54,897 bases of DNA. It comes from Leptospiraceae bacterium. Its GTDB lineage: Bacteria > Spirochaetota > Leptospiria > Leptospirales > Leptospiraceae. Made by a program: the position numbers and the translations under genes. The stretch covers positions 1-54,897 of the forward strand of contig JADJFV010000022.1 of NCBI GenBank assembly GCA_016708435.1. Reading direction: 5' to 3'. The notes beneath the pieces are model-generated. The model did no database searches, had not been told where the DNA came from, and saw only the letters and a list, made by a program, of their open reading frames with translations. This document shows, in pieces, positions 9,819 through 18,456 of the stretch (positions are counted from its first letter, which is position 1; each line of letters opens with the position of its first letter).

Positions 9819-10167
9819 CGATACGAACGACTTTATTATCTAAAATTCCGCCCCAGATGTTTTTGGTTTTCTCGGCAAATAGAAAGTATGCGAAGGGACT
9901 GTCATCTTCCATTCTGTATTGCAAGCGAAGACCTCTTACATCTTCGAGAGCATAGATTTGCAAGCGTTCCTTTTCTTTGACAAGAAAAGTCTTATCATTT
10001 TTTTCAAATAGAATCTTTGTATTGTAAGAAGGAACAATCTTCCAGGTTCCAACTAACTCTCTTGTATCATACAATTCGAATGCTGGTTTTTTAGAATCTC
10101 CATTACTGCACTTAAGAAAAAATGCTAGGGTTATTAATAATAATATTATTTTTTTGATTTTTGACAT
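9781..10167 (-). CDS. Small lipoprotein, unknown function
   Basis: A 128-residue protein with a lipoprotein signal: basic start MSKIKKI, hydrophobic ILLLITLAFF, and a cysteine in FFLKC that fits the relaxed spirochaete lipobox. The mature part contains ELVGTWKIVPSYNTKILFEK and then FLVKEKERLQIYAL, a beta-rich pattern similar to small lipocalin-like domains in which a GTW motif is common. That is only a resemblance. The start overlaps the end of the AsmA-like gene by 22 bp, so the two are probably translated together and the protein may act in the same envelope process. The gene end overlaps lpxB on the other strand. Confidence 0.75.
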   Translation of the reverse strand: MSKIKKIILLLITLAFFLKCSNGDSKKPAFELYDTRELVGTWKIVPSYNTKILFEKNDKTFLVKEKERLQIYALEDVRGLRLQYRMEDDSPFAYFLFAEKTKNIWGGILDNKVVRIVKEEQSPESILE

Positions 10168-12359
10168 GATGCACCTGTTTTTGTAAACGCTATGTTTTGC
10201 GGTTTATTTTTTAATTGCCCATAGAAAATATAATTCACATCGGATCGGACAAGACTCGCATTTCCCCGCAAGTCTAATTCTTTACTTTTAACTTCAATAT
10301 TTCTGATAAACCCTTCCTGAGAATAGGCATTGAAACCAAGGCTAATATCCAAATTACTCTGTCCCAGAAACATTTCAGACAAATTAACATTATCCCCCGG
10401 ATTCGATCGAATAAAACTATTTCCAATTAGATTTAATTCCCCTGCTATACTTCGATTCACGAGTAAATCAGAGAAATTATTTCCACCGGAAACAAAAGAC
10501 ATATTAAAATTAATAATGTCAGTGTAAATACTGCTATCGCAAAGATCAAATGTCTCGTCTAGCCAAACAAGGGATGAAATACGAGTTCTAAAATCAACGG
10601 CAGGAACTTTTCTATCATAATAAAAATTTAAGTTTAATTCGTTTTCCTTTTTATCAATAATTCCTCCGGTTAATACTAAATTGCCAGCACCGGATTCAAT
10701 TTTTAAATCAAGATTATAACTTCCCTGTGAATGGGAATCAGGTCTATACTTTACTTCGCCAATTTTCATATTTGCTTTTACATTTGCTTTTTCTAAAAAG
10801 ACTTTGTGTAATGCTGATTGAACAAAGAATGTTTCAGGCAACATTTTTTCTTGCCGCTCTTTTATATCACTACTGACTTTCGCAGCAATAGAATCATAAA
10901 TAGACTGAAAACTTTTCAGAATGAGTGAGTCTAAATTTACATTTAACTTTAGATTGGATATAGTAGAAGAAACGGGAGCTTCCTTTGCTGCCTTAGTAAA
11001 GGAAATAGTTCCATTCATTGCAGCATTAAAGTCTTTATCAAATAGCTTACCCTTTAAATCGGTATGCAATTCATTTTGGCTCCAATTAAATTTTAGGCTA
11101 GTATCAGTTAGCCGCATAGAGGGAGTATTACTTTGAAATTCTAAGTCATTTAGACTTCCATTTCCATCAATCCAAATCCAATCAGCAAGCCTTCCAGTTT
11201 CTTCCAGTCTCATATTGAGTTGCATATTGCCTTTGACAGTAACATCTTCTTCTAGCACTAACCGGTCTAGCAGCTTATTAAAATTATCCACTCGAATTGA
11301 AATTGTAGTCTTACGTAAATTATTCGCTGGAGTATGAACCTGTTCGTCGTAAAAGAATTCAGGACTCGATATTTTTCTTTTAAAATAGGATTCAGAAGTC
11401 TTTGGATCGGTAAATTCTTTTAGATATGAAAATTTTGCATTGATAGTAAAATCATTTGCCTTGATATTTGAGATAGGAAAAAAATCTCCACTGAACTTTC
11501 TGAAATTCAAATTACCATCAATACTAAAATCATCCTGTGTTTTATTCATTGAAATAAAACCGTCAGCAAGTCCCGACTCAGGTGTGAGATTGAGTAAAAT
11601 CTTTGAAATTCCAGACATATTCTCTAAATCTTCATCCGAGAAATCAATTCTTAATGAATTCTCGGTAGTCTCTAAGTTAATCTTACCACTTCCTTTGAGG
11701 CTACCGGCAAGTATCCCTAAAAACTTATTATCATTAAAGGAAATTTCCAAAATTTGATTCTTTCTTAGAATGGAAACATGAATTGGTCTAGTGCTTCGAA
11801 GCAAATCCTGATTATTCGCTCTTAGCTGAATTTCTAGATTATCAAAGTAAATATCGGGAAGATTTAATTCGTGAATATGCTTTAATACATTCACATTCAT
11901 CGGATCGTCTATGTCTAGTGTTAGCTTTGCACTATAGATTACAATTTTTTCAGGAACAATCGCTTTCGAGAAAAGCGAGGTGAGTCGGACATCGATTCGC
12001 TTACTTGTAAATAAAAGCTTATTGCTAGAAAAATCTTCTTCCTGCGAAATCTTAATGTCTTCAAAGATAATTCCCTGCAATGAGGAAAAGTCTGCGATTC
12101 CAATTTCTACCGCTTTAGATAAATTCTTTCGAATGAAAGTAACAATAGAAGACTTAACCTGATAAATATTTACATAATTCTTTCTTACATAATACGCGTA
12201 GAAATTATTCACGATAAACAAAGTAACACTTAACAATAAGAATGCGATGAAAATCGTAACATTCCATTTAGATTTCAAAAAACGAAATTGAAAAATTTCC
12301 CATCTGTCCTTTAAATCTATGTATAATCTAAGGATTTTTTTTTGTATTCGATCAATCAT
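10146..12359 (-). CDS. AsmA-like membrane-anchored protein, probable envelope lipid transport or assembly
   Basis: A 737-residue protein with one membrane segment near the N-terminus (about residues 32-54, NVTIFIAFLLLSVTLFIVNN), followed by a very long beta-rich periplasmic region. Segments such as EIGIADFSSLQGIIFEDIKI, the repeated amphipathic strands and short GSLNDLEF/GNLNF-type motifs are characteristic of the AsmA/YhdP/TamB superfamily, whose members bridge the periplasm and move phospholipid to the outer membrane. There is no recognisable active site. The gene lies beside lpxI-lpxB, which fits a role in outer-membrane biogenesis, but it is transcribed convergently to them. The assignment is by architecture rather than by a strong motif. 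Confidence 0.65.
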   Translation of the reverse strand: MIDRIQKKILRLYIDLKDRWEIFQFRFLKSKWNVTIFIAFLLLSVTLFIVNNFYAYYVRKNYVNIYQVKSSIVTFIRKNLSKAVEIGIADFSSLQGIIFEDIKISQEEDFSSNKLLFTSKRIDVRLTSLFSKAIVPEKIVIYSAKLTLDIDDPMNVNVLKHIHELNLPDIYFDNLEIQLRANNQDLLRSTRPIHVSILRKNQILEISFNDNKFLGILAGSLKGSGKINLETTENSLRIDFSDEDLENMSGISKILLNLTPESGLADGFISMNKTQDDFSIDGNLNFRKFSGDFFPISNIKANDFTINAKFSYLKEFTDPKTSESYFKRKISSPEFFYDEQVHTPANNLRKTTISIRVDNFNKLLDRLVLEEDVTVKGNMQLNMRLEETGRLADWIWIDGNGSLNDLEFQSNTPSMRLTDTSLKFNWSQNELHTDLKGKLFDKDFNAAMNGTISFTKAAKEAPVSSTISNLKLNVNLDSLILKSFQSIYDSIAAKVSSDIKERQEKMLPETFFVQSALHKVFLEKANVKANMKIGEVKYRPDSHSQGSYNLDLKIESGAGNLVLTGGIIDKKENELNLNFYYDRKVPAVDFRTRISSLVWLDETFDLCDSSIYTDIINFNMSFVSGGNNFSDLLVNRSIAGELNLIGNSFIRSNPGDNVNLSEMFLGQSNLDISLGFNAYSQEGFIRNIEVKSKELDLRGNASLVRSDVNYIFYGQLKNKPQNIAFTKTGASCQKSKK

Positions 12360-12419
12360 TATATATTATCTGGTAATTCACTGCTTACTCTCAATCATTG
12401 GTGTTGATAGTTAATATCG

Positions 12420-14435
12420 CTAGGACGATTTTAATCTCTCCAATTCCTCTAAGAAATTTTCTGGTGTTGTAGTCTCGCGCATAGATTGAACATCCAAATA
12501 ATCTCTAGAAATTTCATCCAAGAAACGAGAGGGCTGGCAAGGCATTGACTCTCCATATTTTTTTCGTTCACTTGCACCCGTCATGAATAATTTTCGGCGC
12601 GCACGAGTCATACCAACATAGAAAAGTCTTCTCTCTTCATCTACCGTTTGTCCTTCATCAATTACTCTAGAATTAGGAATAATTCCTTCTTCAATCCCAA
12701 CGAGAAATACTACTTCAAATTCTAGTCCCTTAGATAGATGCATTGTCATCAGTTGCACTCGGTTGTCCCTTGCATCTTTCTCATTGGAATCATCATCATT
12801 TGTCAAAAGAGAAAGTCTAGCAATAAAATCAAATAAGGTTGGCTTTCCTTCTGAATCCCACTCCTCTTCAAAATAAGACATCATATTGGCTAACTCGGAA
12901 AGATTTAGCATACGAGCCTTCATTACCTTCTCATCCGTTTCTTCTGTCGATATTTCTTTTTCAAATCCGATTTCTTTAATAAATTTACGGAGCACTTCTG
13001 TCATCTTATTGGCTGTATAAAATTCAGATCTATACCTATGAAGTAAATCTAAAAATTCATAGATCAAAGCAGCGGAGGCACGTTTAATTTCAGGAATAAA
13101 TTCTGGCTCTTCACAAATTTTATGAAGCACATCCATTACTGACATACTTGCATCTACTGATTTTTGCTGAATCTTACCAATGGATGTTTGCCCGATTCCA
13201 CGTTTTGGATAATTTAGAATTCTTAGGAGTGAAATTTCATCCTTTGGATTTGCGATTACTCGTATGTAGGCGACAAGATCTTTTACTTCTTTTCTATCAA
13301 AAAAATTATACGCTCCAATGAGCTTATACGGAACACCTCGGAGTCTTAACTCTTCTTCAAAAGGTCGGGATTGATAATTGGTTCTAAATAGAATCGCAAT
13401 TTCTGAGCCCTGTCTATGCTCTTTGATAAGCTCGTTTTGAATTTCATCTACTACGAATATCGCTTCGTCTTTTTCGTTTTGCCGTTCCACATAAAGAGGT
13501 CTATCCAAGTGATGAATCTCTGACCAGAGTTTCTTTTCTCTTCGTGATGTATTATTTTTAATTAGAGAATTTGCGGCATTTAAAATATTCATAGAAGATC
13601 GGTAATTTTGGAGTAACCGCACGACCTTCGTATTCTTAAAGTCTTTTTCGAAGTCTAGAATCAAATTGACATTAGACCCTCTAAATCCGTAGATACTTTG
13701 ATCATCATCCCCTACTACGCAAATATTGTTTCTATCGTTTAATAAAAGCTTGATGAATTCATATTGAACCTGATTCGTATCTTGAAATTCATCAATCATA
13801 TAGAATTTATGTTTTTTATGAAAATGTTCTTTTACTTCTGGAAAATCTCTCAGAATCTTCATTGGAAGTAAGATTAAATCATCGAAGTCCACCGAATTCA
13901 TATTCTTTAGAATTTGCACATATTCATCGAATATATCCAAGACAATTAGATCAATTTCCTTTCCCGAAGTTTCGAGGCTTCTCTTGTAATCCGCTCCCAT
14001 ATTTTTAAGCCTACTGATATGCGATAAGATTAATTTTGGCGGAAATAACTTTGGATCTATTTTTCTTTGCTTTAGTGAATCAATTAAAAGTGACTCTAAA
14101 TCACCCGGAGTCTGAAGCATAAAGGGCATGTGAAACCCTAGACGGTCGATGTATTTTTTTAGTATATTTAAACCGAGAGAATGGAAAGTAGAAAGCGTTA
14201 ATCCTCTACCTTCTTTTTTTAGGAGAGACTTTCTTACACGCTCTCTCATTTCCTTAGAGCTTTTATTTGTAAATGAAAGCGCTACTATATGCTTTGGATC
14301 TATTTTCTTTTTTTGGATTAGGTAGACAATGCGATTGGTAATAACGCGTGTCTTACCTGAGCCTGCACCTGCAAATATAAGAAGTGGACCTTCTACATGT
14401 CTTACTGCTGATTCTTGTTCTGGATTTAATTTCAA
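12420..14435 (-). CDS. UvrD/Rep/PcrA-family ATP-dependent DNA helicase
   Basis: A superfamily 1A 3'-5' DNA helicase of 671 residues, the usual length for Rep or PcrA. Motifs in order: LNPEQESAV (Q motif), FAGAGSGKTRV (Walker A, Lys about residue 28), ALSFTNKSSKEMRERV (Ia), MIDEFQDTN (Walker B), VVGDDDQSIYGFRG (III), LLQNYRS (IV), LMTMHLSKGLEFEVVFLVG (V), and ERRLFYVGMTRAR (VI). It acts in DNA repair and replication restart. The start is a TTG at 14435, directly before the Q motif; no ATG fits better. The gene is on the same strand as the AsmA-like gene, 60 bp away. Whether it is UvrD, Rep or PcrA cannot be decided here. Confidence 0.93.
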   Translation of the reverse strand: MKLNPEQESAVRHVEGPLLIFAGAGSGKTRVITNRIVYLIQKKKIDPKHIVALSFTNKSSKEMRERVRKSLLKKEGRGLTLSTFHSLGLNILKKYIDRLGFHMPFMLQTPGDLESLLIDSLKQRKIDPKLFPPKLILSHISRLKNMGADYKRSLETSGKEIDLIVLDIFDEYVQILKNMNSVDFDDLILLPMKILRDFPEVKEHFHKKHKFYMIDEFQDTNQVQYEFIKLLLNDRNNICVVGDDDQSIYGFRGSNVNLILDFEKDFKNTKVVRLLQNYRSSMNILNAANSLIKNNTSRREKKLWSEIHHLDRPLYVERQNEKDEAIFVVDEIQNELIKEHRQGSEIAILFRTNYQSRPFEEELRLRGVPYKLIGAYNFFDRKEVKDLVAYIRVIANPKDEISLLRILNYPKRGIGQTSIGKIQQKSVDASMSVMDVLHKICEEPEFIPEIKRASAALIYEFLDLLHRYRSEFYTANKMTEVLRKFIKEIGFEKEISTEETDEKVMKARMLNLSELANMMSYFEEEWDSEGKPTLFDFIARLSLLTNDDDSNEKDARDNRVQLMTMHLSKGLEFEVVFLVGIEEGIIPNSRVIDEGQTVDEERRLFYVGMTRARRKLFMTGASERKKYGESMPCQPSRFLDEISRDYLDVQSMRETTTPENFLEELERLKSS

Positions 14436-14447
14436 TTGGTACGAATT

Positions 14448-14571
14448 CTTTGCCGCAGAGTCACAGAGAAAATTAATGAAATATTTCTAAATAGAAAGCA
14501 AGAGATTTCATAAACATCGTTTAGTATCGAAACCTCTCACTCCTATGTGTCTCAGTGACTCTGTGGCAAAG
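14448..14571. repeat. Palindromic CAGAG-type intergenic repeat
   Basis: The arm CTTTGCCGCAGAGTCAC (14448-14464) pairs with GTGACTCTGTGGCAAAG (14555-14571) at 16 of 17 positions, enclosing about 90 bases. It fills the gap between the helicase and the acyl-CoA synthetase genes. The motif belongs to a class of GCCACAGAG-type dispersed repeats seen in many environmental bacteria. A fragment of the same motif is at 32163-32174. It may work as a bidirectional structure after transcription; this is inference. Confidence 0.65.
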
Positions 14572-14598
14572 CCTTTTTACAACTCCTACAGGAGATGC

Positions 14599-16521
14599 TT
14601 ACAAATAAAGTTTCTTAATCTGCTCTTTGTATTTTTCTGTTATCACGTGACGTTTGAGTTTAAATAGATTAGTCATTTCATCTCCAACTTCAAACGGTTT
14701 TGTGATTAGGAAAAAAGAATTTACTTGTTCAAAGGACTTGAATCCGTTTTTTGCACCGTTGAGTTCTTTGATTTCTTTTTTGTAAAGGTCTAAAACTTTT
14801 GAGTTTGCAATTATCGCTTTTTCGTCAGTTTCAGCAATACCATTTTCTTTTGTCCAAATTTTGAGCTTTTCGAAATCAGGAACAATGATAGCACCCAAGT
14901 TCTTTTGGTCTTGTCCAACAACCATGATTTGGTTGATGTATAGAGACTCTGTGAGTTTATTCTCGATTGGGACCGGCTCAACGTTTTCACCGCCGAGTAA
15001 TACAACAGTGTCTTTTGCACGACCTGTAAGAGTCAGCGTATCTTTGAAGTTAATCATCCCCAAGTCTCCGGTATCCATCCAACCATCTTTTAATGCTTTG
15101 TCTGTAGCTTCTTGGTTTTTATAGTATCCTTTCATTACTTGAGGACCTCTAACAAAGACTATCCCTTTTACACCACGTTTTCCTTCAACAGATCCATCCA
15201 CTTTTACATGTGTAAGAACTGCACCGTTGAAATCACGGATTTGAAGTTCAGTCTTAGGAGCCACTTTACCAACAGATCCCATAACAAGATTTTTAAAGTT
15301 ACGAGCAGAAATCACAGGAGCAGTTTCTGTCATACCATACCCTTCAATCACTTTAATTCCTATATCATTGAAGAACGCATCTACGTGTCTTTGAAGTGCA
15401 CCACCACCAGAACAAGTAGCTCTTAAATGACCACCGGTCGCCAAACGAATTTTTGAAAGTGCAATCGCATCAAAAAGTTTGTAAGGAATAAAAGTTAAAA
15501 TCGCTACAAGGATAGACTTGATTCCAGTTAAAAGAGAAACAATAGGATTTCTTCCTTCATAATCCACTTCATGACCTTGAAGGAAACGAACTGATGCATG
15601 GAAATGTTTGGAGAAAAAATACGCTGTATTAAAAATTGCTTTTCTTGCAGCAGGAGTTTGCTTTGGATCATTGAGTCTGTTGTATACACCAAGGTAAATA
15701 CTCTCCCAAAGACGAGGTGCAGAACCCATAAACGTTGGCTTAGCTTTTGCAAAGTCTTCGCGCATATCTCTTACGTTAGTGAAATAAGTTGAAGCACCAC
15801 GACTAACAGCAGCATACATAAACACTCTTTCAAAGATATGCCAAACTGGTAGAATGGAAAGCACTCTATCCTTAGAAGAAATCTCTAGAAGAGGAACCAT
15901 GTCATTCACTTGGTGCATCATGTTGGAATGCATAAGCATAACGCCTTTTGGAGCACCGGTAGTTCCAGAGGTATAAATTAATGTAAACAAATCGTCAGGC
16001 TTAATATCTGCTATTCGCTCTTCCACTTTCTTTGTGCCAGAAATTCTAAGTTTCTTTCCCTTCTCAATCAACTCATAAAGCTTTAATACACCAGCCGCTC
16101 CGGTGGCTTTTGGATCAATCATAATCACAGTTTTCACAGATGTCTTAGATTTTACTTTATTAAACTTTTCTAGGACCTTGTCATTTTCTACGAATAAGAC
16201 TTTGGCTTCAGAGTGATTTAAAATATACTCTAATTCTGATTCGGTAACATCAGTTCCTCTTGGAACATCCGCTGCGCCAGTCATTAGAATTCCTGCATCT
16301 ACAATGACCCACTCTAAGCGGTGATCTGCAATAAAACCTACCTTGTCTCTTGCCTTGACTCCTAGTTCGATAAGAGCCTCACTTAATCCAAGACCCATTT
16401 CATAGAGGTCTTTGTAATTTGTTGACTGATATTGCTTCTTTTCATCTTTAGAAAAGAATGCCGGCAATGAACCGTATTTTTCAGCCACTTCCCTGTATAG
16501 TTCTGCGAGATTGTTCGCCAT
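14599..16521 (-). CDS. Long-chain acyl-CoA synthetase (AMP-forming)
   Basis: An AMP-forming ligase of 640 residues that activates a fatty acid to its CoA thioester through an acyl-adenylate. The ATP/AMP signature YTSGTTGAPKGVMLMHSNMM is near residue 190. It is followed by PVWHIFERV, the GYGMTETAPVIS motif, the GWMDTGDLG motif and the C-terminal hinge with GRAKDTVVLLGGENVEP. This matches the long-chain (FadD15/ACSL-like) group rather than short-chain synthetases, including the large insert with YKLFDAIALSKIR. The neighbours on the same strand include a thiolase, so fatty-acid use or remodelling is a shared theme. The N-terminal MANNLAELYREVAEKYGS supports the start. Confidence 0.92.
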   Translation of the reverse strand: MANNLAELYREVAEKYGSLPAFFSKDEKKQYQSTNYKDLYEMGLGLSEALIELGVKARDKVGFIADHRLEWVIVDAGILMTGAADVPRGTDVTESELEYILNHSEAKVLFVENDKVLEKFNKVKSKTSVKTVIMIDPKATGAAGVLKLYELIEKGKKLRISGTKKVEERIADIKPDDLFTLIYTSGTTGAPKGVMLMHSNMMHQVNDMVPLLEISSKDRVLSILPVWHIFERVFMYAAVSRGASTYFTNVRDMREDFAKAKPTFMGSAPRLWESIYLGVYNRLNDPKQTPAARKAIFNTAYFFSKHFHASVRFLQGHEVDYEGRNPIVSLLTGIKSILVAILTFIPYKLFDAIALSKIRLATGGHLRATCSGGGALQRHVDAFFNDIGIKVIEGYGMTETAPVISARNFKNLVMGSVGKVAPKTELQIRDFNGAVLTHVKVDGSVEGKRGVKGIVFVRGPQVMKGYYKNQEATDKALKDGWMDTGDLGMINFKDTLTLTGRAKDTVVLLGGENVEPVPIENKLTESLYINQIMVVGQDQKNLGAIIVPDFEKLKIWTKENGIAETDEKAIIANSKVLDLYKKEIKELNGAKNGFKSFEQVNSFFLITKPFEVGDEMTNLFKLKRHVITEKYKEQIKKLYL

Positions 16522-16679
16522 ATTTGTAACTACTCCTGATTACTGTTTATTTATTAGAATCACAAAAAGATTAACCCACAAAAATAAATTTTACCTAAAA
16601 CTTCAAGTTAATTTTTTAAAAAAAACTATTTTACGGTCTTCTATAATTTATTGAACTGTGAATTATGATTCATTTAATT

Positions 16680-18302
16680 TTAGACAGGTGATTGTCCCAA
16701 ATAGGATAATTTTTGATACGCTTCTGCAAAATCTTTGAAAAAACTTATTTCATCTCTTGCGTATAATTCAACTAGACTCTTTGTTTCATAGGTATCAAGC
16801 AAGGCTACATCGGAATTTAAAATGCCAAGACTTTCATTTCGAGAGCCATTACAAAACTCTACAAGATTCTTATAGTAGGAATTTGAAAATTTATACAAAT
16901 CACCTGTGAGAGGTTTACCATTTGCCATTCCAATCGTATGCGCACCAGAAAGAATGACTAAATCACGCGCTCCCATACCCATATGAGAAAACCGATCCAA
17001 CAATTCGCGAATCGTTAGATCAGATGACAGAAAATGCATTCTATTTCCAGCATTAGTTGCATCAACACGTCCTGTTTTTAAGTAAATCTTAGGTCCACCT
17101 GTTTTATACACAGCAGTAGCACCACTAAATGAAATTACATCTGCATAGGAAACGAGAAATCCATTTTGCTCCATTTCTTTTTTTACAGACTCCAGCTTTT
17201 CAAAGTAGGGTTTAAGTGTAAGATTTTCTTCTCTTTCTAACTCAAAACGAAGAGAGCCATTAGCTCCGCCTGTATTCGTAACTACATCAAAATTACCGGC
17301 ATCATGAAATGCTAATCGTAAGAACTTCGGAGCTTCTTCTATGCTCATTGCTTGATTCAAAAACTCGTTCAATAGATCTGCGGCTAATCGATGTTCTGCT
17401 TTCAAAGACTTAATTTCGTATAGCCGGTATTGACCAGTTTTACCCTTTAGCTTTGTTTCAAAGATTCGTCCGCGGTTTACGCAGGACTTTACTATCTCAT
17501 ACATATCGCTTGAAATTAAAAAGGAAGCGCCAGCCTTTTTAGTTGTAGACTCAATTCGACTAGCCATATTGACCGTGTCACCGATAGCGGTAAATTGTCG
17601 TTTACTGCGATGCCCTAATTCACCGAGTATAGCGTTTCCAAAGTGAATGCCAATTCCAATTTTAAACTCCAGGTCAAAGTGTGACTTTAAATAATGATTC
17701 AAATCTCGAAGAGAATCAATCATTTGCAAACCGGCTTTTATTGCCTGTAAGCATACATCTACCTGATTGTCCTGTTTTAAGCCAAAGATTGCCATTAGCC
17801 CATCGCCAATGTATTTATCTATGTATCCGTTATTATCTAAAACAGCGAGCCCCATTCGATTGAAATAGCGATTTAGTATATGAATGGAATCGTATGGCAA
17901 TGCCTTTTCCGAAAACGTGGTAAATCCCCGTATATCGCTAAAAAGAACTGCTACTTTTTTTTCGCGTCCTGTAGTTTCTCCTTTTTCCGAAATAGCAATG
18001 TCAATATCTTCCTTGTCGATAACTAAACGACGAAGCTTTACATCACCAGTAATTCGAGTTTGACAGGCAAGGCGGATATTCTCTTCAAATCCTTTGGTTG
18101 CGGCTAATTTAGATTCTGCTTCATTTCTAGGTTTTACATTCTGTAGATTTTCTAGAATGATAACACGACAAGTAGAACACCTGGCATTGCCGCCACAGGC
18201 ATGAACATGAGGAATTTGATTTTTTAGAGAAATTTCTAATAGAGAAAGACTGAAATCATCTTCCGTTACGTTTTTATCATCTAGAAAATAGATTTCAGTC
18301 AT
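16680..18302 (-). CDS. Ferredoxin-adenylate cyclase-class I peroxidase fusion protein
   Basis: Three domains in 540 residues, starting at MTEIYFLDDK (ATG at 18302); the longer upstream frame only reads into a repeat. Residues 1-95 form an adrenodoxin-type 2Fe-2S ferredoxin with Cys36, Cys42, Cys45 and Cys80. Residues 115-300 form a class III nucleotidyl cyclase with metal-binding Asp123 (VLFSDIRGF) and Asp167 (YIGDGLMAIFG), adenine-selecting Lys163, and the NMASR motif with Asn245 and Arg249. Residues 320-535 match ascorbate/cytochrome c peroxidases: distal Arg329 and His333 in LRLAFHDAG, Asn348 in GGANGS, proximal His455 in LSGAHTIG, and probable proximal Asp498 in LNSDVALL, ending with VELYARDEISFFKDFAEAYQ. 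All key residues are present. It likely makes cAMP in response to redox state or peroxide, which is inference. Confidence 0.9.
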   Translation of the reverse strand: MTEIYFLDDKNVTEDDFSLSLLEISLKNQIPHVHACGGNARCSTCRVIILENLQNVKPRNEAESKLAATKGFEENIRLACQTRITGDVKLRRLVIDKEDIDIAISEKGETTGREKKVAVLFSDIRGFTTFSEKALPYDSIHILNRYFNRMGLAVLDNNGYIDKYIGDGLMAIFGLKQDNQVDVCLQAIKAGLQMIDSLRDLNHYLKSHFDLEFKIGIGIHFGNAILGELGHRSKRQFTAIGDTVNMASRIESTTKKAGASFLISSDMYEIVKSCVNRGRIFETKLKGKTGQYRLYEIKSLKAEHRLAADLLNEFLNQAMSIEEAPKFLRLAFHDAGNFDVVTNTGGANGSLRFELEREENLTLKPYFEKLESVKKEMEQNGFLVSYADVISFSGATAVYKTGGPKIYLKTGRVDATNAGNRMHFLSSDLTIRELLDRFSHMGMGARDLVILSGAHTIGMANGKPLTGDLYKFSNSYYKNLVEFCNGSRNESLGILNSDVALLDTYETKSLVELYARDEISFFKDFAEAYQKLSYLGQSPV

Positions 18303-18318
18303 ACTGTGTTTTTTTTGA

Positions 18319-18456
18319 AATCCCCCCTGCCCCCTTTGCAAAGGGGGTAATCGTAATAAGTCTCACTTGGAAGAATTTCTTCTTAAAGGAAAAGACTTCC
18401 AACTTTCACGAGCATCCCCCTTGCTAAAGGGGGAAAGCGGAGCGAGGGGGATTAAG
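18319..18456. repeat. G/C-run palindromic intergenic repeat
   Basis: Two small palindromes, CCCCCTTTGCAAAGGGGG near 18331-18348 and CCCCCTTGCTAAAGGGGG near 18416-18433, are enclosed by an outer pair AATCCCCC/GGGGGATT (18319 onward and 18446-18453). The block is far richer in G and C than its surroundings. It fills the gap between the thiolase and cyclase genes and looks like a dispersed repeat of the AATCCCCC class known from many genomes. It also creates a false N-terminal extension of the cyclase frame. Confidence 0.7.

Noticed and set aside
18303..18341. Upstream extension of the cyclase frame (MQRGQGGFQKKHS)
   Set aside because: It is the translation of the G/C-run repeat; the 2Fe-2S domain begins at the ATG at 18302.
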